Assembly: GCA_963693365.1 (NCBI GenBank)
Contig: CAVNZM010000032.1
Coordinates: 1-50,122 of the forward strand
Origin: Amoebidium appalachense
Lineage: Eukaryota > Ichthyosporea
Length of the DNA stretch: 50,122 bases
Direction of reading: 5' to 3'
Shown here: in pieces, positions 1 to 7,720 of the stretch
Position numbering within the stretch: the first letter of the stretch is position 1
Layout: each line of letters opens with the position of its first letter
Notes under the pieces: generated by a model
The model's database searches: none
Seen by the model: only the letters and a program-made list of their open reading frames with translations
Told to the model about the DNA's origin: nothing
Position numbers and translations under genes: made by a program

Positions 1-560
1 ATTATAAGCATATCACAACCCTATAACCAATAGCGACGTTATGTTTGTATCGGCCATATGGGACATATGTGTTGGGTATATTGCCAATAACCCAAAATGG
101 TCAGGAATAATACATTCATAATATATTGGCAATAGTCTTGCCACGTTGGACAATACCATAATTTGACACAAAATTATCCTACATTTTATATATTCATAAC
201 TTATTGACAATACTCCGCAAGCAATAGTATAATACCGAATAAATACATTGACAATATCGAAATTGTATTGTTAATAGGCACACGTACACGCGTTTTGAGA
301 TATTGCCAGCACATTACTCATACGGTATATAGTTATTGGTGGTAGACCCGGCATGGTATGACAATAATATCAAAATATGTTGCCGATATTACGTCAATAT
401 TACAGTTCTATTACACTTCTATAGCGTCTCTACCACAGAAAATCTCTACTCGCAATACATTGGCAATGGATAATTGATATTACTTCAGTATTAATCTGGT
501 ATTTTTACGATATTGGCAATAGATAATAGCCTCACAATATTGGCAATACCGCCGGGAAGT
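1..560. repeat. AT-rich block with palindromic TATTGNCAATA sites
   Basis: This stretch is far more AT-rich than what follows and holds no convincing gene. It carries an interspersed 11-base palindrome, TATTGNCAATA, exact at 79-89, 124-134, 202-212, 511-521 and 538-548, with one-mismatch copies at 246-256 and 458-468. Spacing is irregular, so this is not a simple satellite. A half-site-spacer-half-site palindrome suits a dimeric DNA-binding protein, and the block could be an operator cluster, an origin or flanking host DNA. The last site overlaps the 3' end of the F-box-like gene. Confidence 0.7.
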
Positions 561-1602
561 TTGCTGATGTAGACGTGCTACCTGCGTATGACACGGTGAC
601 CTGTGTGGCTAACGGGAGCGGGGACAGTATGCTGGTGTAAGCCCTGCGCAGAGAGCGGTCGGGGCGCTGAAACACGACTGAACGCACTGTGTGTGGGGTT
701 TGGACGATTGCCCCGAGACGAAAACCAACAAATTTCAAATGGCAAGGGTTGAACAATTGCACCTGGCTGTGAGACGCCTCGGTTGTGGCTTGCAGTAACA
801 CGAAAGGCGCCTCGATTTCCCCAGTCGCGTCGGCGGCACAAATGGCCACCATGAACGATGCCTGCAGCCTGTTGACGATATCGACACCGTGGCTGCTGCG
901 GAGCACACAGGATTTGATGGTTGTACACGGCGTGGCGTCGACCGTCAGCGTCTGGGCCGGGAAAAGTCGCGCGTAGTCCGATGTCAGGGCCAGCGCGACC
1001 GTCTCGACTCCAGGGGGCAATGTGAACGTAACGGAAATTGGTTGCTGACAGCGGGATTGTGCCTCGATATCGACGTCTTTTAGGTGTGTGAAATCGTGCA
1101 GTGGGATTTCTGTGAGTGAAAACCCCATAGACGGGCCCAGGACAAGTTGGAGGCGGGTGAGTGTGTCTGGAAAATGCTGGAACGAGGTCATCGCGCATGA
1201 CCGTGGGAGCGCTATCGCGGGCGATGCCCCTTGTCGACGGACGAACGTTATCTCCTTGACGTTGGGGAAAAAGTCCTTGAGCTTGTACGGGAGGGCGCGT
1301 TCGGCTGGAAAGTAGCCTTCCTGTGGGATTTCGAACACAAGTGCCTTCAGCTCTGGGAGGGCCTCGGCCGGGCAGAAGGAGAGCGAGATGACAACCTTCG
1401 TGACCCGCGAGCCCAGAACCGTTCTGTAGAGCCCCGAGCGCGCAGACTCTGCCCTTACGGCAAACGCCTCGGGCCGTGCTGTGATAGACACGACTCTAAA
1501 GCGCTTGTTCACCAAAGAAATGATGCGACACGTCTTTTTGTCGGTGAGGCGAAAAATCGCCCGGAGGGTATCGTCTGCGAGGTGTTGGATGCTTGCTTTC
1601 TG
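532..1602 (-). CDS. F-box-like protein
   Basis: The N-terminus (about residues 8-40 from the chosen start) has an F-box-like pattern: LADDTLRAIFRL, then a helix with CRIISLVNKRF. F-box proteins bind Skp1 and bring substrates to SCF ubiquitin ligases, and large DNA viruses use them to redirect host proteolysis. The remaining 300 or so residues have spaced hydrophobic segments that could be degenerate beta or leucine-rich repeats, but I cannot assign a substrate domain. The frame is open up to an ATG at 1698. I chose 1602 because a TATAAATT box on the same strand at 1667-1674 lies downstream of 1698. The gene ends inside the AT-rich palindrome block. Confidence 0.6.
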   Translation of the reverse strand, partial: QKASIQHLADDTLRAIFRLTDKKTCRIISLVNKRFRVVSITARPEAFAVRAESARSGLYRTVLGSRVTKVVISLSFCPAEALPELKALVFEIPQEGYFPAERALPYKLKDFFPNVKEITFVRRQGASPAIALPRSCAMTSFQHFPDTLTRLQLVLGPSMGFSLTEIPLHDFTHLKDVDIEAQSRCQQPISVTFTLPPGVETVALALTSDYARLFPAQTLTVDATPCTTIKSCVLRSSHGVDIVNRLQASFMVAICAADATGEIEAPFVLLQATTEASHSQVQLFNPCHLKFVGFRLGAIVQTPHTVRSVVFQRPDRSLRRAYTSILSPLPLATQVTVSYAGSTSTSANFPAVLPIL

Positions 1603-1666
1603 CATTTCTTCGATTGGAACGGCTTTGTTGGAGTCGTGAAAATGACATTCCTGAGAAAGCGACCGC

Positions 1667-1674
1667 CAATTTAT
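1667..1674 (-). promoter_or_regulatory. TATA box of the F-box-like gene
   Basis: TATAAATT read on the minus strand, 65 bases before the ATG at 1602 and flanked by a CCAAT-type ATTGG. It decides the start of the F-box-like gene. Confidence 0.55.
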
Positions 1675-1714
1675 ACAACCGTGCCGGCCATGACACATGT
1701 TTGGCCATTGAAAA

Positions 1715-1976
1715 GCGACGCCTTATTCACAAACGACCAATTGCATTGCACGTTGCATCACGTTAGAGGCCAGCGACCAATGGATGTTTTCGCGGTAATT
1801 GATTTGATTGGACGATGTCTTAATCTCACGCCTCGGCAACCAATAAGGTGTTTGTGCTAGCGTGTTTGATTGGCCCAGAGGATCTTTTAAAATGACACCG
1901 ACAATATAAGGAGTAAGCGGGTCGATAAGATTCATTTCCACACAAAGGTGTCATCCGGCCGCGGTTCCAACACAAC
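1715..1976 (+). promoter_or_regulatory. CCAAT-rich promoter of the 1977 gene
   Basis: The gap holds several CCAAT or ATTGG elements (near 1736, 1777, 1806, 1840 and 1867) and a TATAAG box at 1905-1910, about 70 bases before the ATG at 1977. CCAAT elements are the usual targets of eukaryotic NF-Y, so host-type transcription is likely. I see no gene in it. Confidence 0.55.
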
Positions 1977-3287
1977 ATGCCTAATGTTTCCGACTACGAG
2001 CTTCCCCCCGACACATTCGACCAAACATGTCTGCATTATCTCTTCGCGAGACTAAACTCCAGAGAAGTCGCGTCTTCGATAGTCGAGCTCAGAAACTCGC
2101 AGTCTTCGTTCGACTTTGACGTGGATGCAAGGGTTGCGAGCACAAGAGGTCGATGGGCGACATGGGCAACCGAGTTTCAACGTCCCGGTGATATCGACGC
2201 CGCAATCAGAGACGCTGCCTGCTCTCCTCTTTTGTTGACGACCAGGTTTCGCTCTGTGGCTACGGACGACTTGTCCAGTGCATTGAAGTATGTGATGGGT
2301 TTGGACTTATCGAAGTTTGGGGAATTCGGCAACACACTGAAGAAGCGTGCTCGTATCGCGTTGGCGAACGAGGCACTTATCGTGGCGTCCGATTCTTATG
2401 CCCGCCTGCGTTGCGTGATGTGCGTCGAAGTTCCGGATAGTGAAGGGTCGCGCACTCCCCAGAACCGCACCGCCGTCGATCGGTTCGAGACAAGATGCGA
2501 GGAAGGGCTCAGGGCCTGGGTCCTGCATGTCTTCAGTCTGCGCGCTGCCGGGTTGACTGTGAAGCCGGTGCTGTCTGTCGATTCCAACAGTTACTACGCG
2601 GCTAATACCTACGACGACAGTGAGGTGGGCGTCGGGTTGACGGTACATTTTAGCCACCCGATGGGATGTTGGGTCGCGCCCACTGAGATCCCACCCGAAT
2701 ATCTCCTCATGAAACCGATAAACTTCTACGAGCCCGACATCCCTGCGTGCCGCGTGTACGGCGTCGACGGCCCGCCGCCGCCGACCGACCCCCGCCATCT
2801 GAACGGTGAGTTTGAGATCGGCCCCGACGATGACGTGCCTGATGTGTCGTCATCGGCATGCCTCCGGTACCTGCACGCCACTATTGCTGGCAGGGCGCTG
2901 CGAAACGGGAGCATCGGACACCTCGACTGGACAGACGCGGAGTCCGACGACAGTCTGCCAGCGCGCGGACGTTTTTTCGTCACGTGCAGTGTCGCTGACC
3001 CACACAACCCCTCTCTCTGCGGCGTCGACGTGGCCCATTGCCTGTTTCTTATCGACCACGATTATCCTTACTACTACGGCATTCGCCCGAGCATCCAGGT
3101 TGGGGTGTCGGAGCGCAAGTACAAGTCGTTGTCTAGGTGGCTTCGGGATGACTGCAACGCGTGGTCCGACATGGAGGTGTTTGTCGTTGCCCCCGACGGA
3201 CAATTGAATGCTAAGTGGGCTCATTTGGAGAGGCTGCTCCCGATGACACTCGCCAACTTTGTGAGATATGTGAAATGCAAATTGTAG
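1977..3287 (+). CDS. J-like family protein, paralogue A (HPD lost)
   Basis: A 436-residue protein paralogous to those at 27650-29062 and 29946-31133. The clearest shared part is the C-terminus: a hydrophobic strand (VFVVAPDG here, IYVVRADG in the sister), then a W..LE..LPMTL..F..YV tail. The middle shares a shorter region around PARGRF. The N-terminal half aligns with the segment that carries a J-domain-like HPDK in paralogue B, but the HPD is absent here, so co-chaperone activity is not expected from this copy. It has its own CCAAT/TATA promoter and stands alone. No enzymatic motif is visible and I do not recognise the family; the J-domain link is inference from paralogue B. Confidence 0.7.
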   Translation: MPNVSDYELPPDTFDQTCLHYLFARLNSREVASSIVELRNSQSSFDFDVDARVASTRGRWATWATEFQRPGDIDAAIRDAACSPLLLTTRFRSVATDDLSSALKYVMGLDLSKFGEFGNTLKKRARIALANEALIVASDSYARLRCVMCVEVPDSEGSRTPQNRTAVDRFETRCEEGLRAWVLHVFSLRAAGLTVKPVLSVDSNSYYAANTYDDSEVGVGLTVHFSHPMGCWVAPTEIPPEYLLMKPINFYEPDIPACRVYGVDGPPPPTDPRHLNGEFEIGPDDDVPDVSSSACLRYLHATIAGRALRNGSIGHLDWTDAESDDSLPARGRFFVTCSVADPHNPSLCGVDVAHCLFLIDHDYPYYYGIRPSIQVGVSERKYKSLSRWLRDDCNAWSDMEVFVVAPDGQLNAKWAHLERLLPMTLANFVRYVKCKL

Positions 3288-3333
3288 TGTTTGGGCGTTC
3301 TCGTGTGTGGCTTTGTGTAGGTTTTACGATGTC

Positions 3334-3618
3334 TTATCGGGTGGCCCACAGTTGGCCCCCGCACACCTTGCAGAGCGCGCTGTCGCCGCAGGGGTGGTTG
3401 TAGTTAATAAAAATTGGGTTGGCCTGGGAGCTCGTGGTCTTACAGGTCTCACATACCCCACAATCCTCGTTGACGACATAGAAGTCGCACGCGTCGTCCA
3501 CCTTGTCCACTATCCCCCCCCCGCCCCCCCCGCGTTCTTGCATTCCATGAGCATGCCCTCTGCGTGCACGCTGGCCCCTGGCCACAAGCAGGGCGGCCGT
3601 GTGCACTGCGCGCAACAT
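3334..3618 (-). CDS. small cysteine-rich, probably zinc-binding protein
   Basis: A 94-residue protein whose second half has CGVCETC, a 19-residue gap, then CGDSALCKVCGG, a spacing that suits a zinc ribbon or knuckle. The N-terminal third is basic and leads into a glycine run coded by a long G/C homopolymer. A TATAAAAG box on the same strand, 25 bases upstream, supports the start at 3618; an internal ATG at 3543 would give 69 residues. It is divergent from the polysaccharide lyase gene. The function is unknown. The homopolymer makes the N-terminal frame uncertain. Confidence 0.5.
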   Translation of the reverse strand: MLRAVHTAALLVARGQRARRGHAHGMQERGGGGGGIVDKVDDACDFYVVNEDCGVCETCKTTSSQANPIFINYNHPCGDSALCKVCGGQLWATR

Positions 3619-3642
3619 GCGCCACGGGTACGACGCGCGCCA

Positions 3643-3650
3643 CTTTTATA
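3643..3650 (-). promoter_or_regulatory. TATA box of the small zinc-binding gene
   Basis: TATAAAAG on the minus strand, 25 bases before the ATG at 3618. It matches the boxes before PCNA and the first D5-like helicase gene. Confidence 0.55.
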
Positions 3651-3661
3651 GTGTGTGGGGT

Positions 3662-4573
3662 ATGAATCTACGCGCGCTGGTCTGGTGTGTTTGCATGGCC
3701 GTGTGCGCCGAGCGCGTCGCGTGCAAGCGCTCGCAGTGCCCCCAGGGATCCGGGCTCCTGTTCTACAGGAGCTTCGAGCGCACGCCCGACGGCCCCATCA
3801 CGCTGAAGTATCTTCGCGCGAGCGTGCCCAACGTGACCATGGCCACGGGCCGGCTGAGCAACATGCAAGCAAAGGACGGTGCCCTCCGCATGAAAATGCC
3901 AAAGGGGTGTGTGGGGACGGATGAGTGTGCCTACCAGTGGAAGGTGGCCCTCGACCCGACGCTCGAGGCCATGTACGCCTACAGCGTCAAGTTCGGCGCG
4001 GGCTACGACTTTGTGAAGGGAGGCAAGCTCCCGGGCCTGTGCGGCAACACGTGCCCCACGGGCGGTAGGGACGCGTCCCGTGGGTTCAGTGCGCGCAACA
4101 TGTGGCGCCCCGGGGGCAAGCTTGTGAGCTACCTCTACTTCCACGGAAAGGAGGGTGTGATGGGAAAAGACGTGGTTTGGATCAACGCAACAACGGGCAT
4201 GCCAATCATCATGCCCACCAACGAGTGGATCTTTCTGTATTTCTGGGTACGCCTCAACACAGTTGGGCGGAGCGACGGGCTACTGGCGGGATACTACAAC
4301 GGGGAGATGGCCGTCAACATCACCATGGATTGGCGGCGGAGCAACGACATTTTCATAGACTCGTACTACTTTTCCAACTTCTACGGGGGAAAGGGTGGTA
4401 GTTGGGCACCCAAGCACGACATGTACATTATGTTCAACGACCTGCAGGTGTGCACCCGCGACGGATTTCAGTGGGTCGGCGAGCGACCGCCTGTCAGCTC
4501 CCACAAGCCGCTACCCGAGGGCGCGGCCGAGCCCGAAGGCGAAACGGTCCTGGGGCTGTCTACGTGTCCATAG
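3662..4573 (+). CDS. secreted PL14-type polysaccharide lyase
   Basis: A 303-residue protein with a hydrophobic N-terminus (residues 1-20) that looks like a signal peptide. The core has the family signature GGKLPGLCG (about 120-128), then a Gly/Cys-rich loop with GGRDASRGFSARNMWRPGGK (134-153) and SYLYFHGK. This arrangement is typical of polysaccharide lyase family 14, which includes the chlorovirus vAL-1 alginate/glucuronan lyases that degrade algal cell-wall uronates by beta-elimination. The role is probably wall or matrix degradation during entry or release. The 3' end overlaps the convergent gene at 4560-5066 by 14 bases. Other PL families with the same jelly-roll fold cannot be excluded. 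The substrate would hint at a uronate-containing host wall. Confidence 0.75.
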   Translation: MNLRALVWCVCMAVCAERVACKRSQCPQGSGLLFYRSFERTPDGPITLKYLRASVPNVTMATGRLSNMQAKDGALRMKMPKGCVGTDECAYQWKVALDPTLEAMYAYSVKFGAGYDFVKGGKLPGLCGNTCPTGGRDASRGFSARNMWRPGGKLVSYLYFHGKEGVMGKDVVWINATTGMPIIMPTNEWIFLYFWVRLNTVGRSDGLLAGYYNGEMAVNITMDWRRSNDIFIDSYYFSNFYGGKGGSWAPKHDMYIMFNDLQVCTRDGFQWVGERPPVSSHKPLPEGAAEPEGETVLGLSTCP

Positions 4574-5066
4574 CAGGCCTGACCCCCTCAAAGAGCCCCG
4601 ATCGCCCGACGCAGCAGGCACGGTGGTGCCAGAGCATGCGGCGGAGCCACCTGTACCCAGCCGCCGAGTCGATGTCCGCGCGAAGGAGGCGGTCGCGCCT
4701 TGCAAACAAACGCAGCGCGTCCCAGAGGATGCAGTCCAGCTGCTCCACTCCTGCCGCCGCAATGGCCGGGTCGTCTATGGTCATGTCCACGACGTCGGCG
4801 GCCACGTCGTCGTTGAATGGACGTTCGATAACATACGTGAGGATGTGAAGCCGACTGCCCGTGCGCCGATACGCCAGGTGGCAGGCGGTACGCCCCCTCT
4901 GTGCAACCGATGGGTGGTCCGTGGTGTCGCCGTCAAAGTAGGTTGGGTGGCAGCTGCCCACTATCTCCCGCGTTCGCACCCCCGAGCCGTACCGCACCTT
5001 AGCTCGCGCGCTTGACGGCAGGGACATTGTCGTGGTGTGTGCTTTTGTAGCTTGCTTGAATGGCAT
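4560..5066 (-). CDS. hypothetical protein
   Basis: A 168-residue protein I do not recognise. Its centre has a strand-rich stretch (TACHLAYRRTGSRLHILTYV), followed by an acidic segment with DVVDMTIDDPAIAAAGVEQL, and an Arg-rich helix near the C-terminus. An AT-rich TATA-like element lies about 30 bases before the ATG at 5066. A second in-frame ATG at 5027 would shorten it by 13 residues. It is convergent with the lyase gene and overlaps it by 14 bases. No membrane segment or catalytic motif is seen. Confidence 0.55.
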   Translation of the reverse strand: MPFKQATKAHTTTMSLPSSARAKVRYGSGVRTREIVGSCHPTYFDGDTTDHPSVAQRGRTACHLAYRRTGSRLHILTYVIERPFNDDVAADVVDMTIDDPAIAAAGVEQLDCILWDALRLFARRDRLLRADIDSAAGYRWLRRMLWHHRACCVGRSGLFEGVRPAMDT

Positions 5067-5218
5067 TTCGTCGTGGCATCTGATCTGTTTGTCACTTTTT
5101 TATTCAACCAGCCCGTGATGACGCAATCGGTTCCTTTTATGCTCTCTGGGGTCATTTCATTGGCTGACATCATGATCCGTGCTGTCCAATCGAATGCCAG
5201 CGATTAAGCGCCTCTACT

Positions 5219-5755
5219 TCATGCAATGCCGAACGGCTTGTATTTTTTGAAGAATTTGCTGCGCCCGTGGTGGTAGAGCGATCGGGGGTGGCGGAGGATC
5301 AGCCCCTCCCCCCCGCGCCCTATCACCGCCCTGAACTTTCGGTGCAGGGCCTGCATGTTGGCCACGCGTGTGTGCCGGACCACGCGGATGTGTCGGTGGC
5401 GGAGGCGGTCCAGCCCCGCGACCCTCCGGGCCATCGGACCCGGCCTATCGGGCATGTCGAAGACCATGAAGCGCAGCCTGGCCCACCAGGGGTTCCGGCT
5501 GTTCCTGACTATGCCGACGATCCGCGTACGCGTCCCGTAGCCCGCAAACAGCTCGCCGTCGAGCGCGTGCTTGGGAAACCCCCTGGTAAACCAGGCGGGT
5601 GCTGGAATGCGCTTGGCGTGGCGCGTCCACAGGCTCCTGCCGTCCCACAGCGCGCGGATGCCATCGTACTTTTCCGACGCGAGCCACCCCGTCACGTCCT
5701 CGCGCGGAAAGCTGTGCCTGTCGGTCTCCAGGCGCGTGCCCAGCATCAGTTTCAT
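5219..5755 (-). CDS. minimal ATP-dependent DNA ligase (NTase domain only)
   Basis: A 178-residue protein with the nucleotidyltransferase motifs of ATP-dependent DNA ligases in order: motif I EKYDGIR (adenylated Lys29), motif III ALDGEL (64-69), motif IIIa RFMVFD (95-100), motif IV GGEGLILR (148-155) and motif V KFFKKYK (167-173). It ends just after motif V, so the OB-fold with motif VI, present even in small viral and bacterial ligases, is missing. It would seal nicks in replication or repair, unless it is only a truncated adenylation module. The ATG at 5755 overlaps the histone-doublet stop as ATGA, which suggests translational coupling; an earlier in-frame ATG at 5770 would lie inside that gene. 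Confidence 0.8.
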   Translation of the reverse strand: MKLMLGTRLETDRHSFPREDVTGWLASEKYDGIRALWDGRSLWTRHAKRIPAPAWFTRGFPKHALDGELFAGYGTRTRIVGIVRNSRNPWWARLRFMVFDMPDRPGPMARRVAGLDRLRHRHIRVVRHTRVANMQALHRKFRAVIGRGGEGLILRHPRSLYHHGRSKFFKKYKPFGIA

Positions 5756-6483
5756 GTGATCAGCGCACATTGCACACGCGACTTGTGCTGTATGTGCTGT
5801 TCCAGCATCCTACACGTCTCGGCCAGTGCGGGCTTGAACGCCTCCTGAAGGTGCTCGGTCATGATGCGCCTGCGCTTGGACCTTGCGCAGTGCAACAGGG
5901 CCTCGGTCAGGATGCACTCGGTGAACGACTGGATGATGCACGCGCAGGCGATGCCGCTTATCACGCTGACCCGCCACTTGATGCCTGGGTTGAGCGCGAT
6001 CAGCGTGTTCCTGAAGCGAGACGGGGGGAGCACCAGGTTGCACCGCCGCGTGATGGTCGTCCGCGACCCCGGCGTCAGCTGGTTGTCCTCGTACAGCACG
6101 AGGCTCTCCTGTATACGGGTCAGCATGGTCCGCGTGACCTCGTCGGACAGGAACACGCGCGCGGCGCCCACGACGTGGCGCAGCTTGACGGTGACGTGCC
6201 GGGCGTCGCCCAGCATGTGCACGATGCACATGCCGATCTTCTCCTGCAGGGCGGTCTGGAACATGTTCAGGTAGTCGAGGGCGTGCTTGTTGATCGCCAC
6301 GCTCGACATGCGCTTGAGCAGGCGGTACGTGTACGCGTTGTACGACTTGGACTTCTCGCGCGCGACGGACGCGCACGGCGGGAACGCGGGGTCGGGGTAG
6401 TAGCTGTCGAGCACGTCCGGGAGGCAGCCGAGCACGGAGTGTGGGCTGGGGGTGTGCACGTGGTCGGCGGGGGGGATCTCCAT
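5752..6483 (-). CDS. viral histone doublet (H2B-H2A fusion)
   Basis: A 243-residue protein with two histone folds. Residues about 44-120 match the H2B plan: KSYNAYTYRLLKRM, then SVAINKHALDYLNMFQTALQEKI (compare the H2B helix with ISSKAM..MNSFV), then a basic VTVKLRHVVGAARVFLSDEV resembling the H2B TSREIQTAVRLLLPGE segment. Residues 144-222 match H2A: TRRCNLVLPPSRFRNTL (compare LQFPVGRIHRLL), a long hydrophobic helix ending FTECILTEALLHCA, then KRRRIMTEHLQEAF (compare RIIPRHLQLA). H2B-H2A doublets are known from marseilleviruses, where they build virion nucleosomes, so genome compaction is the likely role. It is divergent from a small basic protein gene and coupled to the ligase. The match is by eye, but fold order and landmarks agree in both halves. 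Confidence 0.8.
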   Translation of the reverse strand: MEIPPADHVHTPSPHSVLGCLPDVLDSYYPDPAFPPCASVAREKSKSYNAYTYRLLKRMSSVAINKHALDYLNMFQTALQEKIGMCIVHMLGDARHVTVKLRHVVGAARVFLSDEVTRTMLTRIQESLVLYEDNQLTPGSRTTITRRCNLVLPPSRFRNTLIALNPGIKWRVSVISGIACACIIQSFTECILTEALLHCARSKRRRIMTEHLQEAFKPALAETCRMLEQHIQHKSRVQCALIT

Positions 6484-6566
6484 GGTTGTGCACCAGATTT
6501 ATTTGTGGGACCAATCGGATTGGGGGATCGGCGCTGGCGGGTTGTTTATTTTGTGGTCCGGGTTTA

Positions 6567-6755
6567 ATGGCTAGAAACAGAAAAAGACTGGTGCCGGTGT
6601 GGAAGATGGCCCGCGTGTTCCAAGTATCGAAGGGTGGCCGGATCACCGAATGCATCAAGAAACGAAGATGCTTCCACAAGGGCAAGACGACCAGCTGCTC
6701 GAGGGTGCCCAGGAGACACTGGGCGGCGATCCCCGCGCAGCGCAGACGAAGGTAG
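6567..6755 (+). CDS. small arginine/lysine-rich protein
   Basis: A 62-residue protein, about one third Arg/Lys, with three cysteines and a C-terminal Arg run. Small basic proteins of this kind in large DNA viruses usually bind DNA in the core. It is divergent from the histone doublet across an 83-base gap that must hold both promoters; an AAATAAAT element lies near 6498-6507. There is no recognisable fold. Its length and composition, more than homology, support it. Confidence 0.5.
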   Translation: MARNRKRLVPVWKMARVFQVSKGGRITECIKKRRCFHKGKTTSCSRVPRRHWAAIPAQRRRR

Positions 6756-6817
6756 GTTGTAGTGGAATCGTGAGGTATCAACAATGGACCATTTGAACGA
6801 ACCCTTCTGATGGCACT

Positions 6818-7676
6818 TCATGTCCTCCTCCTCCTGGTTTGAAACCGTATGATCAGCTTATGCCAAGTCCAGCACTGGCCACCCCTCCTCGCCCGCCAAT
6901 CCGTTCCACTTCTCCATGACCAGCTTGAAATGTATAGTTGTTGGGTTTTGTGTTTGGCAGTCAGGACCGCGGTCTCGCGTTGGCCCCGGCCCGGGAATTT
7001 GAAGTTGCTGAATTTTTCAGCAACTCCCCATTCCTGTGATCTCTGGTAGTTCCATGCATTTTGAGCAGATCGAAGTTTGGAACCCGTAATTATGGCCACC
7101 ACATCAATCGCACATGCAAGTGGAGGGTCCGTCGGAGTTGTGCGCACACTGCAACCGGCAAACTCTCCGTGGGTGAAGCTGAAAGTCGTGTGTTTAACAT
7201 GGGTGTCTCCTTCGAGGTGGCGCAACAACTCCTCCGCAGCCTCTTCACGGAAAGCCGCGGCCTTTGCACCGGGAAGGGCATTGACCAGCTTGACCACCTG
7301 GCACGGTCAGGCCAACCGATTCGTTCCGCCCGTCAAACTTCCAACGTCTGAATTTTTCAGTCGTCGATTCCGACATTGCCCATGGCTGCTTCTGCTGGTA
7401 CTCCCAGGCATTGAGTGCCGTCTTGCGGTCGCATGTGTTGACAGCCATGATAATGTCGCTTGCGCTGGCCAGGGGCGGGTCCGTAAGGCATGTGCGCACG
7501 CTTCGGCCGGCGAACTCGCCGTTGGCAAATGTGAACCGCTGCACATCGAGACGGGCGCGTTTGGCGGGCGCCGTGTCGCCTTCAAGGTCAGCGTTCCTCT
7601 GGGCGTGCATGCTCCTGGTGTAGGGGGGTGGAGACGGTGACATGAGGCACGACTGTTTTTTTGACGAGTGCATCAC
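6818..7676 (-). pseudogene. decayed BRO-like/KilA-N-associated gene cluster
   Basis: Two partial copies of one domain lie in tandem with frame breaks. The first (7676 to about 7300) has FANGEFAGRSVRTC, PPLASASDIIMAV and NAWEYQ. The second (about 7190 to 6940) has FTHGEFAGCSVRTT, PPLACAIDVVAII and NAWNYQ, then KFPGRGQRET. Between them, in another frame, is LVNALPGAKAAAFREEAAEELL, which matches LLPGKRAHDFRKTSAQYMARLL in the intact protein at 40901. At about 6900-6850, again out of frame, is FKLVMEKWNGLAGEEGWPV, which mirrors the C-terminus of the KilA-N protein at 21147 (FRVIMDAWNELAETENWPV). So this is a fused and frameshifted remnant of BRO-like and KilA-N-type genes, both presumed DNA-binding regulators. 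Confidence 0.65.
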
Positions 7677-7720
7677 TTAAGGGCGAGAAAATATCACATG
7701 TTAGTGTTCCCTTTCCAGGG

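Noticed and set aside
13-210. Short minus-strand frame at the left edge
   Set aside because: It lies in the AT-rich palindrome block, with no promoter and no protein-like pattern beyond a chance hydrophobic stretch.
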